From the NCBI GenBank assembly GCA_937974565.1, contig CALJWL010000035.1, positions 1 to 64,000 on the forward strand: 64,000 nt of DNA. Direction: 5' to 3'. The translations under genes were made by a program, and so were the position numbers. This document shows positions 53,917-62,399 of the stretch, one piece after another (positions within the stretch are counted from its first letter, which is position 1; every line of letters starts with the position of its first letter). This DNA is from an uncultured Arenicella sp. Its GTDB lineage: Bacteria > Pseudomonadota > Gammaproteobacteria > Arenicellales > Arenicellaceae. Below the pieces are notes generated by a model that saw nothing but the letters and a program-made list of their open reading frames with translations, was not told the DNA's origin and did not search any database.

Positions 53917-55176
53917 ATGTCATTTTTCCAATATCAAAACGGCGAGCTTTGCGCCGAAAAAGTCCCCCTTACTCAAATAGCCTCAGCGATCGGCACACCT
54001 TGTTATGTCTATTCAAGGGCTGCCCTTGAACAGCAATGGCACACACTCAACGATGCGTTTGGAGACTACCCACATACCATTTGCTACGCGGTCAAAGCCA
54101 ACAGTAATATTGCGGTATTGAATATTCTGGCCAAACTCGGATCTGGCTTTGATATTGTTTCAGAGGGCGAATTACGGCGTGTATTGGCGGCAGGCGGAGA
54201 TCCCGACAAAGTTGTATTTTCGGGTGTTGCCAAATCGGCTTCCGAGCTTGAATTTGCGATTAGCCAAGGGGTAAAAAGTATTAACATTGAGTCTGTGGCT
54301 GAATTGCAAAGAGTGCAAGAAGTGGCGGCCTCACTAAACACCACGGCTTCGATCGCGTTCCGAGTCAACCCTGATGTCGATCCACAGACACATCCGTACA
54401 TTTCAACGGGCATGGATAAAGCCAAATTTGGGGTGCCAATGGAAGCCGCGTTTGCCGCCTATCAACACGCTGCAAACCTACCAAATATTGAAATACACGG
54501 CATCGCCTGCCATATCGGTTCTCAAATTACGAAGACCAGCCCATTTTCAGATTCTCTGAAGATTGTATTAGGCATGGTCAAACGCCTTGCCGCTGAAGGC
54601 ATCAACATTAAACAACTCGACTTAGGCGGTGGCCTTGGCATTGACTACCAAGGCGAACAACCGCCAACGGCAAATGAATATGTGCAAACCATGTTGGACG
54701 GTGTTAAGGACGAAGGCATCGATTTACCCATCGCGATTGAACCTGGCCGTTACATTGCAGGAAACTCGGGAGTAATGCTTACCAAGGTTGAATATTTAAA
54801 GCATAACGATAGTAAGCACTTTGCGATTGTTGACGCCGGCATGAATGACCTATTGCGTCCTTCACTTTATCAAGCGTTCCACACTATTGTGCCGGTTAGC
54901 AAAAGCAGCGATCAGAGCAAGCCAACCTTGTTCGATGTGGTTGGTCCAGTGTGTGAGTCAGCCGATGTATTAGGTTACGATCGTTCATTAGCCGTGCAAG
55001 CCAATGACTTGCTCGCGGTGCTTTCAGCGGGTGCCTACAGTTTTTCAATGGCAAATAATTACAACTCGCGATTACGGCCCGCGGAGGTCATGGTCGATGG
55101 CGATACAGCGCACGTTATTCGCCAACGAGAGAGCCATGAGGACTTGTTCAAAGACGAGTCTCTTCTGCCAGAATAA
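53917..55176 (+). CDS. lysA: Diaminopimelate decarboxylase LysA
   Basis: PLP-dependent last step of lysine synthesis. The 419-aa protein shows the PLP lysine in YAVKANSNIAVL, KVVFSGVAKS, RVNPDVDPQTHPYISTGMDK, IACHIGSQI, the phosphate-binding LDLGGGLGIDY, EPGRYIAGNSG and the substrate Cys in GPVCESADVLG. Length and start are normal. The typical dapF partner does not follow; instead there is a periplasmic glutaredoxin-like gene. Confidence 0.97.
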   Translation: MSFFQYQNGELCAEKVPLTQIASAIGTPCYVYSRAALEQQWHTLNDAFGDYPHTICYAVKANSNIAVLNILAKLGSGFDIVSEGELRRVLAAGGDPDKVVFSGVAKSASELEFAISQGVKSINIESVAELQRVQEVAASLNTTASIAFRVNPDVDPQTHPYISTGMDKAKFGVPMEAAFAAYQHAANLPNIEIHGIACHIGSQITKTSPFSDSLKIVLGMVKRLAAEGINIKQLDLGGGLGIDYQGEQPPTANEYVQTMLDGVKDEGIDLPIAIEPGRYIAGNSGVMLTKVEYLKHNDSKHFAIVDAGMNDLLRPSLYQAFHTIVPVSKSSDQSKPTLFDVVGPVCESADVLGYDRSLAVQANDLLAVLSAGAYSFSMANNYNSRLRPAEVMVDGDTAHVIRQRESHEDLFKDESLLPE

Positions 55177-55222
55177 ATATTGGTAACTGGTCTTTTCACC
55201 CAAAATCAGTTATTTGTAGTGT

Positions 55223-55903
55223 ATGACAACCTTTAGCAGACCGTTTCAATTCACATTTACCGTGAGCTTGCTCGTCGTTTTCACGGCATTAACTCACGCC
55301 AATTCTGGCTCGACCACCGTTGACAAGGCTCAAGGGCAAACCATTGAACAAGCCCAAAGTGCGTTGAACGAGGCCAAAAATGCACTGGAAGCGGCGCAAA
55401 GTAGCCTCAATGCAGCACGCGAAAAGAAACAAGATAACGCGGCGCTGAAAACCCAATCTCTCAGTCAACCCAAAAACAACACCAAACTTTACAAATGGGT
55501 GGATGACAACGGCAGCATTTCATATCAAGACTCGCCGCCACCCAAAGACGTGAGAGTGCTTGATTCTGATGTATTAAAGGACTTACCCAAAGGCCAACAG
55601 ACCGTAAAAGAATTACGAAGAGCGGGCGAACCCGAGCCCGTATTAGACGGCAGCCAACCCGTCATGGTCTACACCGCCGACAACTGTAAGCCGTGTCAGT
55701 CCGTGGTGCTTTTTTTAACTCAAAAACAAGTGCCGTTCATCGAGCGCGATATTCGTAACGATCGTAAGGCTCGCCAACGTTTGTCTAATCTCTCCAAACA
55801 AATAAGCGTGCCGTCTCTGTTTATTGGCAAACGAATTATCCAAGGTCATTCTAAACCAATGATTACACGCGCACTTCAAGAAGCAGGTTATCTTAAACCT
55901 TAG
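55223..55903 (+). CDS. Exported DUF4124-glutaredoxin-like protein
   Basis: A 226-residue protein with a signal peptide (FTFTVSLLVVFTALTHA). A coiled coil (QAQSALNEAKNALEAAQSSL) is followed by a DUF4124 domain (KLYKWVDDNGSISYQDSPPP) and a glutaredoxin fold: active-site CKPC in VYTADNCKPCQSVVLFL, cis-Pro in SVPSLFIG, and a final helix (ITRALQEAGY). Both Cys of the CxxC are present, so periplasmic disulfide chemistry is plausible, but the partner is unknown. Confidence 0.8.
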   Translation: MTTFSRPFQFTFTVSLLVVFTALTHANSGSTTVDKAQGQTIEQAQSALNEAKNALEAAQSSLNAAREKKQDNAALKTQSLSQPKNNTKLYKWVDDNGSISYQDSPPPKDVRVLDSDVLKDLPKGQQTVKELRRAGEPEPVLDGSQPVMVYTADNCKPCQSVVLFLTQKQVPFIERDIRNDRKARQRLSNLSKQISVPSLFIGKRIIQGHSKPMITRALQEAGYLKP

Positions 55904-55967
55904 CTGTAATTTTAGCTGTAGAAAGCCTGCCAAAACGACCACCTCTTCTTTTCACACTTTTGTACTA

Positions 55968-56750
55968 ATGAAAATAGCATCTTGGAACGTTAACTCTCTG
56001 CGCGTGCGTGTAGAACAAGTCAGTGACTGGCTAGTCGCAAACTCGCCAGACTTGCTCTGTTTGCAAGAACTAAAAATGACCGATGAAGAGTTCCCTCTGG
56101 CACACTTTGAAAGCATGGGGTATCACTGCGCTTTCACGGGGCAAAAAACCTACAACGGCGTGGCGATCATCAGCTCTAAACCATTGAGCAATGTGGTCAC
56201 CGATATGCCCAACTTTGATGATCCCATGCGGCGTTATATCGCCGCAGACGTCACACTAGGAAGCAGCCATGAAACAATGCGCATCATCAATGTTTATTGC
56301 CCCAATGGCCAGGCGCTTGATTCGGATAAATTTGTTTACAAGCGCGAATGGTTTGCAGCGCTGCAAACAGCAATGCGAGCCGATTTAGCCGCTCAAGAGA
56401 ACACCGTGTTAGTGGGCGATTTCAACATCACTCCTGGCGATATAGATTGTCATAACCCCAAGCGATGGGCCGGCAAAATTCACTGCAGTGATATCGAGCG
56501 ATTAATGCTGCAAAAGCTAATGAGCGAAGGCTTATACGACACTTATCGCCGCTTCCATGCTGAAGGAGATACGTTTTCGTGGTGGGATTATCGTGGTGCA
56601 GGCTACCGTGCTAACGAGGGTCTGAGAATTGACCTTATTCTAAGCTCTGCCGCCCTGCTCGATAGAGCGCAAGACTGCACCATTGATGAAGCGCCAAGAA
56701 AACTAGAGCGCCCTTCGGATCATACGCCAGTGGTGGCTGTTTATCAGTAA
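55968..56750 (+). CDS. xth: Exodeoxyribonuclease III (Xth-family AP endonuclease)
   Basis: Mg-dependent nuclease cutting DNA at abasic sites. The 260-aa protein has the ExoIII motifs: MKIASWNVNSLRVRVEQV at the start, LCLQELKMTDEEFP with the metal Glu, NVYCPNGQ, VGDFNITPGDID with Asp and Asn, and the catalytic His in RPSDHTPVVAVY at the C-terminus. Start and length are typical of the ExoA/Xth group. It is convergent with rpmE, with a shared terminator between them. Confidence 0.93.
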   Translation: MKIASWNVNSLRVRVEQVSDWLVANSPDLLCLQELKMTDEEFPLAHFESMGYHCAFTGQKTYNGVAIISSKPLSNVVTDMPNFDDPMRRYIAADVTLGSSHETMRIINVYCPNGQALDSDKFVYKREWFAALQTAMRADLAAQENTVLVGDFNITPGDIDCHNPKRWAGKIHCSDIERLMLQKLMSEGLYDTYRRFHAEGDTFSWWDYRGAGYRANEGLRIDLILSSAALLDRAQDCTIDEAPRKLERPSDHTPVVAVYQ

Positions 56751-56832
56751 ATGACGACGCATCAACAACGGGCCTTATGATCAGGGTGTCGCTTTGCTCC
56801 ATCACCCTCATGAAACAAACAACACGCGCATT

Positions 56833-56860
56833 AAAAAAGGCTCCGAATGGAGCCTTTTTT
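56833..56860. terminator. Bidirectional terminator between xth and rpmE
   Basis: AAAAAAGGCTCC and GGAGCCTTTTTT form a perfect 12-bp stem around GAAT. The A-run on one side and the T-run on the other make it able to end transcription from both directions. Confidence 0.93.
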
Positions 56861-56913
56861 ATGCTGAATTTTGACTGTCCTTGAGCTTTGCCAATGACAA
56901 CGCAATAATCAGC

Positions 56914-57117
56914 TTATTTTTTGCCGTAACGAGACTTAAAGCGACCAACGCGGCCTTCTGTGTCCATTACCTTCTGTTTGCCTGTGTAAAATGGGTGGCA
57001 CTCAGAACAGATTTCAACGGTTAGGTCTTTGCCTAGGGTTGAACCTGTTTCAAATTTGTTACCGCAGGCACAAGTCACATTGATTGGGCCGTAGTTTGGG
57101 TGAATGTCTGCTTTCAT
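56914..57117 (-). CDS. rpmE: 50S ribosomal protein L31 (zinc-binding form)
   Basis: A 67-residue ribosomal protein. [20 protein letters not shown] and [20 protein letters not shown] hold a CxC and CxxC set, the zinc-binding (C+) form rather than the zinc-independent paralogue. The start is the ATG preceded by GGAGAAC; an upstream extension of 27 residues is not ribosomal. The zinc-dependent form being present alongside zur is consistent with zinc-responsive L31 exchange, but no second L31 gene is in the window. Confidence 0.95.
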   Translation of the reverse strand: MKADIHPNYGPINVTCACGNKFETGSTLGKDLTVEICSECHPFYTGKQKVMDTEGRVGRFKSRYGKK

Positions 57118-57238
57118 GATGTTCTCCAATATTACGAGATCGAATTCGTGATTTCGCGCGAATTCATTACTCAGGGTGGGCGATCTTAGGCCAAACACAC
57201 ACGATGTTCAAGCACAATGCATCGATATTTGATGAATT

Positions 57239-58042
57239 TTAGTCGCTCGCGGCGCTATTCGCTAATGCCGCAAACTCACCCACCGTAAGGGTTTCAGCTC
57301 GGGCTCCAGCATCAACACCCACTAAAGCCATCTGCTCCTCAGTCAACGTGCCCTTGAGTGTGTTGCGCAACGTTTTTCTGCGTTGCGAAAACGCTTGCTT
57401 AACCAACTGCCCAAACAGTTCAGCATTCTTAACTGGGTGCGGAATCTCGGCAAAGGGCGTAAGCCTGGCAATGGCGGATTCAACCTTGGGCGGAGGGAAA
57501 AAAGCACCCGGTGGCACAGTAAACAAATACTCTATATGGTAACGCTGCTGCAACATGACCGATAAGCGCCCATAATCTCTGCCTCCGGGGCTGGCGGACA
57601 TACGCTGCACCACTTCTTTTTGCAACATCACCACCTGTGAGTGTATTTGGTCGGCGTAACCCATCAAATGAAACAATACTGGACTTGAGATATTGTAAGG
57701 TAAATTACCAATCACCTTGACAGGGTTCTGTTCACTGGCCGTGATAACACTTAGGTCGAATTTCAAAATATCCGCGCTGTGAACCCTTAAATTTTCAAGG
57801 CTTGATGTTCGAGACTGCCAATATTCAGCCAAGTCACGATCAAACTCCACTAAGTGCAGTTTGTTAGCCAACGGCAACATCAAATCCGTTAACGCACCAC
57901 GACCAGGGCCTATCTCTAACACTACTTCGTCAGCCTGAACATTCAGTGCCGCGACTATTTTATTGATAATATTAGGGTCTTGTAGAAAATTCTGCCCTAG
58001 AGACTTTCTGGGCGCGGCAAAAGGCTTGGCAAACTGATTCAT
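57239..58042 (-). CDS. rsmA: 16S rRNA (adenine(1518)/(1519)-N6)-dimethyltransferase RsmA (KsgA)
   Basis: Dimethylates two adjacent adenines near the 3' end of 16S rRNA. SAM-binding VVLEIGPGRGALTDLMLPLA follows RKSLGQNFLQDPNIINKIV, and the catalytic motif is VIGNLPYNISSPVLFHLM. The C-terminal PGAFFPPPKVESAIARL and FSQRRKTLRNTLKG complete the family pattern. The start chosen is MNQFAKPFA, 7 nt after the pdxA stop; a longer frame overlaps pdxA. Confidence 0.96.
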   Translation of the reverse strand: MNQFAKPFAAPRKSLGQNFLQDPNIINKIVAALNVQADEVVLEIGPGRGALTDLMLPLANKLHLVEFDRDLAEYWQSRTSSLENLRVHSADILKFDLSVITASEQNPVKVIGNLPYNISSPVLFHLMGYADQIHSQVVMLQKEVVQRMSASPGGRDYGRLSVMLQQRYHIEYLFTVPPGAFFPPPKVESAIARLTPFAEIPHPVKNAELFGQLVKQAFSQRRKTLRNTLKGTLTEEQMALVGVDAGARAETLTVGEFAALANSAASD

Positions 58043-58049
58043 CGTGGTC

Positions 58050-59033
58050 TCATGGTTGTGACTGCGCTGTAACCATATCACGGGCCACATTAATGGCCGT
58101 TTTCAAACTGCCGGTGTCGGCTTTGCCCGTGCCCGCTAAATCAAATGCCGTGCCATGATCAACCGACGTTCTAATGATCGGCAAACCTAAGGTGACATTC
58201 GCGGCCTCACCAAAGCCTTGTGATTTAAGCACTGGCAAACCCTGATCGTGATACATGGCAATGGCCACGTCGGCACTCTCAAGGTATTTGGGGGTAAATA
58301 ACGTATCGGCTGGCAACGGCCCGATCACGTTCAAACCGTCATTTTTTAGCTTCCGAAGAGCTGGCTCAATAACGTCGATCTCTTCACGCCCCAGGTGCCC
58401 GCCTTCACCCGCGTGTGGGTTCAAACCACACACCAACATTTTTGGCGACTCAATGCCGTACTTAGCCTTCAAATCTTTATGCACAATCGAACAAATATCC
58501 AGGATTAACGACTCGGTTATTGCCTCTGGCACTGAACGCAAGGGTAAATGCGTTGTAATTAAAGCCACTTTCAGATTTGATGTGGCCAACAACATCACGG
58601 GCAGTGGTGTTCTCGTTCGCTCAGCCAAGTATTCGGTGTGCCCAGAAAACGCCACGCCGGCCTCGTTGATAATGCCCTTATGCAATGGGCCGGTCACCAT
58701 GGCTGAAAAACGCCCTTCCAAGCAGCCATCAATGGCAACATCAAGCATGGTAAGCACGCCTTGCACATTATTCTTATTGGCTTTTCCGACCCACGATGGA
58801 CCACTAAACTCCACGTGTTCAATATTCAGAGAATTAGGCACACTCATACCCAAGGCTTCGGCACGCTCGGCCAACACGTGTTTATCGCCAATCACAACAA
58901 TATCATGCAGCTCGCAACATTGGCTTAATTGCAAAATAATATCGGGGCCGATGCCAGCTGGCTCGCCCAATGTGTAAGCTATAGGGTTCAAGGATAATGT
59001 ACGCGGCGATTCATGAATTAGTGATGGCGTCAA
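58050..59033 (-). CDS. pdxA: 4-hydroxythreonine-4-phosphate dehydrogenase PdxA
   Basis: NAD-dependent step of pyridoxal phosphate synthesis. The 327-aa protein has the metal-binding His residues in VTGPLHKGIINEAGVAFSGH and MYHDQGLPVLKSQGFGEAAN, plus YTLGEPAGIGPDIILQLSQ at the N-terminus and TSVDHGTAFDLAGTGKADTG near the end. It is cotranscribed with rsmA, the usual order; surA, often upstream, and apaGH, often downstream, are absent. It is divergent from glmU. Confidence 0.95.
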   Translation of the reverse strand: MTPSLIHESPRTLSLNPIAYTLGEPAGIGPDIILQLSQCCELHDIVVIGDKHVLAERAEALGMSVPNSLNIEHVEFSGPSWVGKANKNNVQGVLTMLDVAIDGCLEGRFSAMVTGPLHKGIINEAGVAFSGHTEYLAERTRTPLPVMLLATSNLKVALITTHLPLRSVPEAITESLILDICSIVHKDLKAKYGIESPKMLVCGLNPHAGEGGHLGREEIDVIEPALRKLKNDGLNVIGPLPADTLFTPKYLESADVAIAMYHDQGLPVLKSQGFGEAANVTLGLPIIRTSVDHGTAFDLAGTGKADTGSLKTAINVARDMVTAQSQP

Positions 59034-59151
59034 TTATAACTCGATAGATCAGCATTATCAGAAACTAATCTTAGAACAGCTCGCTTTTTCGCTATTTCCT
59101 ATTGATGGGGTTTGATAGAATCAAACTTTCATTAACGCCACCCCAGCTATC

Positions 59152-60540
59152 ATGAGTCAACCTCCATTGCATATTGTCATTTTGGCCGCCGGAAAAGGCA
59201 GCCGAATGCGTTCATCTCTGCCAAAAGTGTTGCACTGCGTTGCGGGAAAAACACTGCTGGGTCATGTCATTGATGCTTCTCTACCGCTAGCGCCAAGCAA
59301 AATTCATGTTGTGGTGGGGCATGGTAAAGAGCGAGTCATGGAAACATTTTCAGACCACCCAAATGCAAGTATGTTAAATTTTGTTGTTCAACAACAACAA
59401 CGAGGCACGGGACACGCCGTGTCACAAGCACTGCCGGGCATTCCAAACGATGCAACGGTGTTGATGCTAACGGCAGATGTGCCACTCATCAAAGCAAGCA
59501 CGTTAAAGCAATTGGTCGATTCAATGCGCTCGCACACCTTGACTGTATTAACGGCCATTGTGGATAACCCTTTTGGGCTTGGGCGCATCACTCGTGATGA
59601 CACCCATTCGGTTTCTGGAATCGTAGAAGAGAAGGATGCGACCCCTGAACAACGCAAAATCAAAGAAATAAACTCAGGTATTATTTGTGCAAGGAAAAAT
59701 CAGCTTACACATTGGCTAAAACAGATCAACGACAACAACAATCAGCAAGAGTATTACCTGACCGACGTGGTTGGTATTGCTTATAATCACGGCAGCCCAA
59801 TCACCACACTGCAACCCAACCATAATCATGAAATCAGTGGCATTAATGATCGTGTGCAATTGGCGCAAGCCGAATGCGCCTATCAGCATGCACAAACTCA
59901 AGAGTTGATGCGCTCTGGGGTCACCGTATTAGACCCAGCGCGATTAGATATTCGCGGGGATGTCTCAGTAGGCGAAGATTCAATCATTGATATTAATGTG
60001 GTTATCGAAGGCCCAACCCAGATTGGTCGCAACGTCACCGTCGGGCCTAACTGTGTGATCAGTCAATGCATTATAGCCGATGATGCCGTGATCCACGCCA
60101 ACAGTGTATTGGAGAACGCCGAAATAGACTGTGGCGCAAGCGTTGGCCCGTTTGCCAGATTAAGGCCCGGCACAAAATTAGGCAAAGACGTGAAAATTGG
60201 CAACTTCGTTGAAATTAAAAATGCTCTGTTAGACAACGGAGCTAAAGTCAACCACTTAAGCTATGTGGGTGATGCGAATGTAGGGTCCAACAGCAACATT
60301 GGCGCCGGTGTCATCACCTGTAATTACGACGGCGCCAACAAGCATAAAACAATCATTGGAGCCGACGTGTTCGTCGGCTCTGACACTCAATTAGTGGCTC
60401 CCGTCACTGTCAGTGATGGGGCCACCATCGGTGCTGGTTCTACTATTACTAGCGACGTCAATGAACGGGTTTTGGCAATCAGCCGTGGACGGCAACGAGA
60501 AATCAAGAACTGGCAACGTCCAGTCAAGAAAAAAAGGTAA
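59152..60540 (+). CDS. glmU: Bifunctional UDP-N-acetylglucosamine pyrophosphorylase / glucosamine-1-phosphate acetyltransferase GlmU
   Basis: Makes UDP-GlcNAc for peptidoglycan and lipopolysaccharide. The N-terminal uridyltransferase (VILAAGKGSRMRSSLPKVLH; QQQRGTGHAVSQAL; LTADVPL) runs to about residue 230, followed by a left-handed beta-helix acetyltransferase with hexapeptide repeats (NFVEIKNALLDNGAKVNHLS; IGAGVITCNYDGANKHKT). The 462-aa length is standard. It is 6 bp upstream of glmS, the two-gene pathway from fructose-6-phosphate. Confidence 0.96.
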   Translation: MSQPPLHIVILAAGKGSRMRSSLPKVLHCVAGKTLLGHVIDASLPLAPSKIHVVVGHGKERVMETFSDHPNASMLNFVVQQQQRGTGHAVSQALPGIPNDATVLMLTADVPLIKASTLKQLVDSMRSHTLTVLTAIVDNPFGLGRITRDDTHSVSGIVEEKDATPEQRKIKEINSGIICARKNQLTHWLKQINDNNNQQEYYLTDVVGIAYNHGSPITTLQPNHNHEISGINDRVQLAQAECAYQHAQTQELMRSGVTVLDPARLDIRGDVSVGEDSIIDINVVIEGPTQIGRNVTVGPNCVISQCIIADDAVIHANSVLENAEIDCGASVGPFARLRPGTKLGKDVKIGNFVEIKNALLDNGAKVNHLSYVGDANVGSNSNIGAGVITCNYDGANKHKTIIGADVFVGSDTQLVAPVTVSDGATIGAGSTITSDVNERVLAISRGRQREIKNWQRPVKKKR

Positions 60541-60546
60541 ACACTC

Positions 60547-62382
60547 ATGTGTGGAATTGTTGGCGCGGTAGCAAATCGCGATATAACTCCGGTTTTAATC
60601 GATGGCTTAAAACGCTTAGAATATCGCGGCTATGACTCGGCAGGGTTGGCGGTGATCGGCAGCGCGCATGAGCTTGACCTTAGGCGCAGCGTGGGCCGAG
60701 TAGCCAATCTTGAAAAAATATCCAACAACGTAAATGGCCACCTTGGCGTGGCTCATACGCGCTGGGCCACTCACGGAAAGCCGGCGGAAAATAACGCCCA
60801 CCCGCACACGTCGTCACACCAAGTCGCGGTGGTGCATAATGGGATTATTGAAAATCACCACGAATTACGAACACAACAAAAAGCGCTGGGCTTCCCATTC
60901 AGATCAGAGACCGACACCGAAGTCATTGTGCATCAAATTGATTGGCATATGCAGCAAGGCCATGACCTGCTAAACGCGGTAAAAGCAACGGTCTGTGAAC
61001 TGCATGGCGCCTATGGCTTAGGCGTGGTCTCTAAGCACGAACCCGGTGTTTTAATCGCCGCCAGAAGCGGGTCGCCTTTGCTAATCGGTTTTGGCGACAA
61101 TGAAAATTTTATTGCCTCTGATATGTCTGCCTTGATTCCAGTGTCACAAAAATACACGGTCTTAGAGGATGGCGACATTGCGAAAATCACAGTCAACTCA
61201 GTGAACATTTTCGACGCTCAAGGCAAAGAGGTCGAGCGCAAGGTCAACATCAGCACCTTAAGTGACGATGAAACTGAACTCGAAGGCTACGCGCACTTTA
61301 TGAAAAAGGAAATTCATGAGCAAACGCGGGCCATTACCGAAACACTTGAAGGCCGACTGGGATCGGACAGCGTGCTTGAACTGCCGTTTGGTGACAGCGC
61401 CAGAGAAATATTTGACCGAACTAAAGAGCTAAAGATCATCGCGTGTGGAACTTCTTACTACTCGGCATCAGTCGCACGCTATTGGTTTGAAGAGTTTGGC
61501 ATCAAGTGCGATGTGGAAATTGCCAGTGAATATCGCTACCGCAAACACGTGGTCAATGACGGCACCCTGTTTATGACTATTTCACAGTCTGGTGAAACCT
61601 TAGACACCATGGCGGCACTTGAAATGGCTAAGACGCTGGGCTACTCAAACACCTTATGCGTGTGTAACGTGCCTGAAAGCTCTTTGGTTCGCGCCAGCGA
61701 TCTGACCATTTTTACTCACGCCGGGCGTGAAATAGGCGTGGCCTCAACCAAAGCCTTTACCACCCAATTAGTGACCCTACTAATGATCGCCATCTGCTTA
61801 CGCCGCCGCATGTTAGGCGACGGCCGTGAAGTCGATACATTGGAAAAAGACGTTGTCAAAGAACTGCGCTCACTGCCACAGCAAATAGAGAATGTGTTGG
61901 ATCTGGAAGAAGACATCATTAGCATGTCCAAACATTTTGGCAATAAAGAGAACGCGCTATTTTTAGGCCGTGGCGCGCACTTTCCTATTGCGATGGAAGG
62001 CGCACTGAAGCTAAAAGAAATTTCGTATATTCACGCCGAAGCCTATGCCGCTGGCGAGCTAAAGCACGGGCCACTGGCACTGATTGATGAAGACATGCCG
62101 GTGGTCGCCGTTGCGCCTAATGACGAACTGCTGGAAAAACTGAAATCAAATTTAGAGGAAGTGCGCGCACGCGGTGGCAAACTGTTTGTCTTTGCCGACG
62201 TTGAATCAGGTTTGGAATCCGATGCAGAAACCATGGTACTCAACGTGGCACCGGTTAATAATTATATAGCGCCGATACTGTACGTTGTTCCCCTGCAACT
62301 CCTTGCCTATCACGTGGCGTTAATCAAGGGCACGGATATTGATAAACCACGCAATCTCGCAAAATCAGTTACCGTTGAGTAA
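60547..62382 (+). CDS. glmS: Glutamine-fructose-6-phosphate aminotransferase GlmS
   Basis: Converts fructose-6-phosphate and glutamine to glucosamine-6-phosphate. Cys1 of the mature amidotransferase domain is the N-terminal MCGIVGAV; HTRWATHGKPAENNAHPHTS follows. Two SIS domains bind the sugar phosphate (IACGTSYYSASVARYWFEEF; SQSGETLDTMAAL) and the C-terminal GTDIDKPRNLAKSVTVE is the conserved tail. It has 611 aa, full length. The gene lies between glmU and uvrD in one transcription direction with gaps of 6 and 17 bp. Confidence 0.97.
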   Translation: MCGIVGAVANRDITPVLIDGLKRLEYRGYDSAGLAVIGSAHELDLRRSVGRVANLEKISNNVNGHLGVAHTRWATHGKPAENNAHPHTSSHQVAVVHNGIIENHHELRTQQKALGFPFRSETDTEVIVHQIDWHMQQGHDLLNAVKATVCELHGAYGLGVVSKHEPGVLIAARSGSPLLIGFGDNENFIASDMSALIPVSQKYTVLEDGDIAKITVNSVNIFDAQGKEVERKVNISTLSDDETELEGYAHFMKKEIHEQTRAITETLEGRLGSDSVLELPFGDSAREIFDRTKELKIIACGTSYYSASVARYWFEEFGIKCDVEIASEYRYRKHVVNDGTLFMTISQSGETLDTMAALEMAKTLGYSNTLCVCNVPESSLVRASDLTIFTHAGREIGVASTKAFTTQLVTLLMIAICLRRRMLGDGREVDTLEKDVVKELRSLPQQIENVLDLEEDIISMSKHFGNKENALFLGRGAHFPIAMEGALKLKEISYIHAEAYAAGELKHGPLALIDEDMPVVAVAPNDELLEKLKSNLEEVRARGGKLFVFADVESGLESDAETMVLNVAPVNNYIAPILYVVPLQLLAYHVALIKGTDIDKPRNLAKSVTVE

Positions 62383-62399
62383 ACACGCGTTAAACCGTT

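Noticed and set aside
58255-58977. 240-residue rightward frame
   Set aside because: Antisense shadow of pdxA, which shows clear family motifs in its own frame.
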